From positions 1 to 17,970 of the forward strand of contig CALPRR020000029.1 of NCBI GenBank assembly GCA_943326025.2: a stretch of 17,970 nucleotides of DNA. Reading direction: 5' to 3'. Position 1 is the stretch's first letter. Each line of letters opens with the position of its first letter. The translations under genes were made by a program, and so were the position numbers. This document shows, in pieces, positions 15,191 through 17,970 of this stretch. The notes under the pieces are model-generated. The model saw nothing but the letters and a program-made list of their open reading frames with translations, was not told where the DNA came from and made no database searches. Origin of the DNA: Candidatus Kuenenia stuttgartensis (lineage in GTDB: Bacteria > Bacteroidota > Bacteroidia > Flavobacteriales_D > Crocinitomicaceae).

Positions 15191-16729
15191 TTAATTAACC
15201 CAATTATCTCTATCTAACGAACGAAATTGAATAGCTTCAGCCAAATGATTCGATTTTATTTCCTCTGAAAAATCTAAATCAGCTATTGTCCTAGCTACTT
15301 TTAATATTCTATCGTAAGCCCTAGCTGACAATCCCATTTTTTCCATTGCTGATTTTAAAATAGTACTACCTGCTTCATCCAACTTACAAAAGAGCTGTAT
15401 ATCTTTACTACTCATTTGAGCATTTGAATGAACACCTAATTCGTTTTCATATCTTTTTTCTTGAAGTAATCTTGCATTGACAACGCGACTTCGAATCTCG
15501 CTACTCCCCTCTTCTGGTTGATCATTTGCTAGTTCATTATAGGAAACTGGCGTTACTTCAACATGTAAATCAATTCGATCCAATAATGGCCCTGAAATTT
15601 TATTTAAATATTTTTGGACAGTTCCCGGTCCACAAACACATTCTTTCTCCGGATGATTATGATACCCACAAGGACAAGGATTCATTGCAGCAATCAACAT
15701 AAAACCCGCAGGATAATCTACAGTAAACTTTGCTCGCGATATCGTTACAACTCGATCTTCCAAAGGCTGCCTCATTACCTCTAATACAACTCTCTGATAT
15801 TCTGGCAATTCATCTAAAAACAAAACACCATTATGTGCCAATGATATTTCTCCTGGTTGAGGAAACCCTCCACCTCCAACAAGTGCTACGCTCGAAATTG
15901 TATGATGCGGTTTTCTGAATGGTCGCTGAATAACCAAACCTTTTTCTTTATTGATTTTACCTGCAACACTATGAATTTTTGTAGTTTCAAGAGATTCTTC
16001 TAGCGACATTGGTGGTAAAATAGTCGATAATCTTTTGGCTAACATAGATTTACCAGCACCAGGAGGTCCTATCAAAATAACATTATGTCCCCCAGAAGCC
16101 GCTATCTCAAATGCTCGCTTAATGGCTTTTTGCCCTTTAACATCCTTAAAATCAACATCAAATTCATTTAACTTTTGTTTAAATGCTTCTTCTAAATCAA
16201 CTCTTACAGGTTCAAATTTTTGTTTACCGTTAAAGAATTGAATTACTTCGCTTAAATTTTTCATTCCGTAAATATCAATACCTTCAACAACAGCTGCCTC
16301 TAATGCATTTGCGATTGGTAGAATCACACCTTTGAATCCTTCTTTTTTAGCTTGTAAAACAACAGGTAAAATGCCTTTCATCGGATTTAAAGTTCCATCT
16401 AGTGACATTTCTCCTAATAAGATATAATCTTCCAACTGACTCGCTAAAACTTGATCACTCGATGCTAAAATCCCAATTGCGATTGGTAAATCAAACGTTG
16501 AACCTTCTTTCCGAATATCAGCTGGAGCCATATTCACTGTAATTTCTTTACCCGGAAATTTTAAATCATTGTTTTTAAATGCTGCTTTGATTCGTTGCTG
16601 ACTTTCTCTGACAGCATTGTCTGGTAATCCGACAAGAAAAAAATTGACACCTTGCCCAAGATTTACTTCAATTGTAATGGTGGTTGCTTCAATGCCGAAA
16701 ACGGCACTTCCATAGGTTTTTACTAACAT
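15191..16729 (-). CDS. comM: ComM/YifB family Mg-chelatase-like AAA+ ATPase
   Basis: ComM is a hexameric AAA+ helicase that promotes branch migration during natural transformation in species that take up DNA; in others the role of YifB is less clear. From the ATG at 16729 the protein has 512 residues, the usual length. Visible in order: an N-terminal Lon-protease-like ChlI domain (MLVKTYGSAVFGIEA, VGLPDNAVRESQQR, VNMAPADIRKEGSTFDLPIA), Walker A GPPGAGKS at 221-228, KPHHTISSVALVGGG, Walker B LFLDEL at 303-308, a CPCGY...CVC cysteine pattern (about 352-366) and GPLLDRIDLHVEV with the arginine-finger/sensor region, ending in a Mg_chelatase_C domain (SARAYDRILKVARTIADL). An in-frame TTG four codons earlier is possible, but MLVKTYGSAV is the normal family start and follows a candidate promoter. 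All ATPase motifs are intact. Confidence 0.95.
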   Translation of the reverse strand: MLVKTYGSAVFGIEATTITIEVNLGQGVNFFLVGLPDNAVRESQQRIKAAFKNNDLKFPGKEITVNMAPADIRKEGSTFDLPIAIGILASSDQVLASQLEDYILLGEMSLDGTLNPMKGILPVVLQAKKEGFKGVILPIANALEAAVVEGIDIYGMKNLSEVIQFFNGKQKFEPVRVDLEEAFKQKLNEFDVDFKDVKGQKAIKRAFEIAASGGHNVILIGPPGAGKSMLAKRLSTILPPMSLEESLETTKIHSVAGKINKEKGLVIQRPFRKPHHTISSVALVGGGGFPQPGEISLAHNGVLFLDELPEYQRVVLEVMRQPLEDRVVTISRAKFTVDYPAGFMLIAAMNPCPCGYHNHPEKECVCGPGTVQKYLNKISGPLLDRIDLHVEVTPVSYNELANDQPEEGSSEIRSRVVNARLLQEKRYENELGVHSNAQMSSKDIQLFCKLDEAGSTILKSAMEKMGLSARAYDRILKVARTIADLDFSEEIKSNHLAEAIQFRSLDRDNWVN

Positions 16730-16758
16730 TTTTAAATTCAATTAATGGTTACGTTACT

Positions 16759-16789
16759 TAAATTTAAGAAAAAAGGTCATTTAAAACAA
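16759..16789 (-). promoter_or_regulatory. Candidate promoter for comM
   Basis: On the - strand, TTG at 16789-16787 and TAAATTTA at 16766-16759 are separated by 20 bases. These correspond to the Bacteroidota -33 TTG and -7 TAnnTTTG elements, with the last base of the -7 element differing. Transcription would begin near 16753, about 24 bases before the ATG at 16729. Confidence 0.45.
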
Positions 16790-16911
16790 TATGTCATTTA
16801 TATTTTTTTAAGAAATCTATAGATCCAAGTCAATTCTTTTTAAAATTGCTTAAATAAATTTATATTTATTATAATCCAAAGATAAATCAATTTAAAATGC
16901 ATCTATATTAA

Positions 16912-16950
16912 ACAACAAAGCCGAAGAAAAAATTTCTTCGGCTTTGTTGT
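16912..16950 (-). terminator. Strong rho-independent terminator, perfect 18-bp stem
   Basis: Bases 16912-16929 are the exact reverse complement of 16933-16950 (TTTCTTCGGCTTTGTTGT), with a 3-base loop. The stem has a GCCG core and, on the - strand, ends in TTGTTTAATAT. It starts 20 bases after the stop codon of the outer-membrane protein gene at 16970-17842, so it terminates that transcript and insulates comM downstream. The A-rich + strand flank (AATAAAAAAT) fits the same orientation. Confidence 0.9.
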
Positions 16951-16969
16951 AATAAAAAATTAAATCATA

Positions 16970-17842
16970 TTAAAAGTAGTAAGAAACTTGAAGCCTTACT
17001 CCTCTGTACATACTAACTAATGATTTTGAAACTTTGATTTCAGTATATTGATTTGAATCATATGTAGAGAATGTCTCAGTTTTAGAAACACCCGCAATAC
17101 TAGATTCAGATAAAACATTTTGTTTTCCGAAACCTGAGTTATAATCAACCCCAAATGCTAATAATTCTGCACCAAAAGACCATCTGTTGAATTGTAAATT
17201 AATACCTCCGTATAAATCTCCACCTATACCAAAAGTTTTTGTAGTAGTTTCTACATTAAAATAATCCCCAGTACTGTTTGATTGATTATTGATCTCTTTA
17301 ACTGGTGTAAAACCTAAAGACAATGAAGTTCCAGCATAAAAGTCAACATCCATTTTTTTATACCTTATAATAGAAAAATGGTGATCAAAACATCCTCTTA
17401 AATAAGTACCTTGTCCTCTACTTAAATATTTTTTTGTAGGTAATAAATCCATAGTAGCAGATGTATCTATAGTTCCAGAAGCACTTTGAGAAATTCTTTT
17501 ATAAAATAGACCAATCCCTACAACATTTTTATCTGAAATATATCTTTTTACATTAGGTGTTAATTGTTCCGTTAATCTATGTTTAGTGTCAACATCAATA
17601 GTCACACCATTTATCAGCTCTATATTATCTGTTGGAGCATCAATTGGAACAAATGTCATTAAACTAACAACTTTTGTTCCTGCTTTTCTAGTTCTTAAAT
17701 CTTTCCATGGACGATTATTAATAATATCCAAATTATAATTAGAATTTTTTTGAAAATCTCCATATTCTGTTTGTCCAAATACATCATTTTGAAATGATAA
17801 TATAATAGATGTAACAACAAATAAGTTTAATATTTTTTTCAT
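16970..17842 (-). CDS. Predicted outer-membrane beta-barrel protein, function unknown
   Basis: This 290-residue protein begins with a signal peptide (MKKILNLFVVTSIILSFQNDVFG, cleavage before Q24). The rest alternates short polar and aromatic stretches typical of beta-barrel strands: VVGIGLFYKRIS, TYLRGCFDHHFSIIRYKK, MDVDFYAGTSLSLGFTPV, FGIGGDLYGGINLQFNRWSFGAELLAFGVDY, and a C-terminal VSMYRGVRLQVSYYF ending in phenylalanine, the usual last residue recognised by the BAM complex. This is the pattern of small outer-membrane beta-barrel proteins in Bacteroidota, but I do not recognise a named family. It lies 22 bases after the preceding partial gene on the - strand, suggesting an operon, and ends at a strong terminator. 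The ATG at 17842 is chosen because it gives the signal peptide. Confidence 0.7.
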   Translation of the reverse strand: MKKILNLFVVTSIILSFQNDVFGQTEYGDFQKNSNYNLDIINNRPWKDLRTRKAGTKVVSLMTFVPIDAPTDNIELINGVTIDVDTKHRLTEQLTPNVKRYISDKNVVGIGLFYKRISQSASGTIDTSATMDLLPTKKYLSRGQGTYLRGCFDHHFSIIRYKKMDVDFYAGTSLSLGFTPVKEINNQSNSTGDYFNVETTTKTFGIGGDLYGGINLQFNRWSFGAELLAFGVDYNSGFGKQNVLSESSIAGVSKTETFSTYDSNQYTEIKVSKSLVSMYRGVRLQVSYYF

Positions 17843-17864
17843 GTTTTAGTGTTTTAATTTTTGA

Positions 17865-17969
17865 TTATTTAGTTAAAAAAAATTTTTTTGATTCTGTTTT
17901 TTTTTTAAATGTACCATCGAAATTTAATGGTAATAATAAATTATCAATTGCATCATAATCTTTACCTGA
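17865..17969 (-). CDS. C-terminal end of a probable protein, cut by window edge
   Basis: On the - strand a frame is open from the window edge to a TAA at 17867-17865, giving 34 residues plus stop that begin SGKDYDAIDNLLLPLNFDG and end FFLTK. The mixed composition of the first 19 residues looks like real protein rather than translated spacer, and the 22-base gap to the next start fits an operon. The last part is lysine-rich because the DNA contains a run of ten A (17906-17897 on the + strand as T) followed by A7T8. No family can be assigned from so short a piece. Confidence 0.5.
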   Translation of the reverse strand, partial: SGKDYDAIDNLLLPLNFDGTFKKKTESKKFFLTK

Positions 17970-17970
17970 G

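Noticed and set aside
15002..15217. Open frame of 71 codons on the + strand
   Set aside because: It overlaps the signal-peptide end of the OmpA-family gene and the end of comM on the opposite strand. Its product is rich in Tyr, Asn, Ile and Lys, typical of spurious translation.
16730..16741. TTG start four codons before the comM ATG
   Set aside because: Family members start with M-L-V-K-T-(Y/F)-G-S-A, which matches the ATG at 16729.
1..17970. Mobile element, CRISPR array, tRNA or rRNA genes
   Set aside because: I found no transposase or integrase motifs, terminal inverted repeats, regularly spaced repeats or tRNA-like cloverleaf sequence on either strand. These were judged by eye, so a tRNA scan would be decisive.

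Overview
The window is AT-rich chromosomal DNA (roughly 30% GC by eye) from a member of the Bacteroidota, most likely the order Flavobacteriales. Direct support comes from the gldB-gldC pair, a secreted protein with the C-terminal domain that marks cargo of the type IX secretion system (T9SS), an OmpA protein with thrombospondin type 3 calcium repeats, Bacteroidota-type -7 promoter elements (TAnnTTTG) and the near absence of Shine-Dalgarno sequences. A position in or near Crocinitomicaceae is possible but is only inference.

Layout, left half, all on the + strand. 1-693: end of gldB, then gldC (gliding motility/T9SS accessory). 786-1577: a DUF2797 protein with a four-cysteine zinc-type cluster. 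1772-3199: two secreted, diverged CAP-like proteins that share an almost identical 69-base upstream region. 3356-4021: trmB (tRNA m7G46 methyltransferase), with a promoter element so close to the ATG that its mRNA is probably leaderless. 4099-4729: an overlapping MntA/HepT toxin-antitoxin pair. 4831-8280: a tightly overlapping unit of a nitronate monooxygenase-like flavoprotein and two M16 peptidase subunits, one carrying the zinc site and the other the substrate-binding motif.

Right half. 8370-12675 (+): a 1102-residue T9SS type B cargo protein, closely followed by a family 9 glycosyltransferase that starts with GTG. 12792-16729 (-): an OmpA/TSP type 3 outer-membrane protein downstream of the ComM/YifB AAA+ ATPase gene. 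16970-17842 (-): a predicted beta-barrel outer-membrane protein of unknown role, followed by a strong 18-bp terminator hairpin. 17865-17969 (-): the end of another probable gene, cut by the window edge.

The common theme is the cell envelope: gliding/T9SS parts (gldB, gldC), one T9SS cargo, surface glycan synthesis, outer-membrane barrels and periplasmic or secreted CAP proteins, interspersed with housekeeping genes (trmB, comM). I see no tRNA or rRNA gene, CRISPR array, insertion sequence or phage gene. The only accessory module recognised with confidence is MntA/HepT. I found no clear new multi-gene system. The most unusual signals are the duplicated leader of the CAP-like genes, a perfect 14-bp palindrome just before the T9SS cargo gene, and the GIY-YIG-like pattern in the DUF2797 protein.
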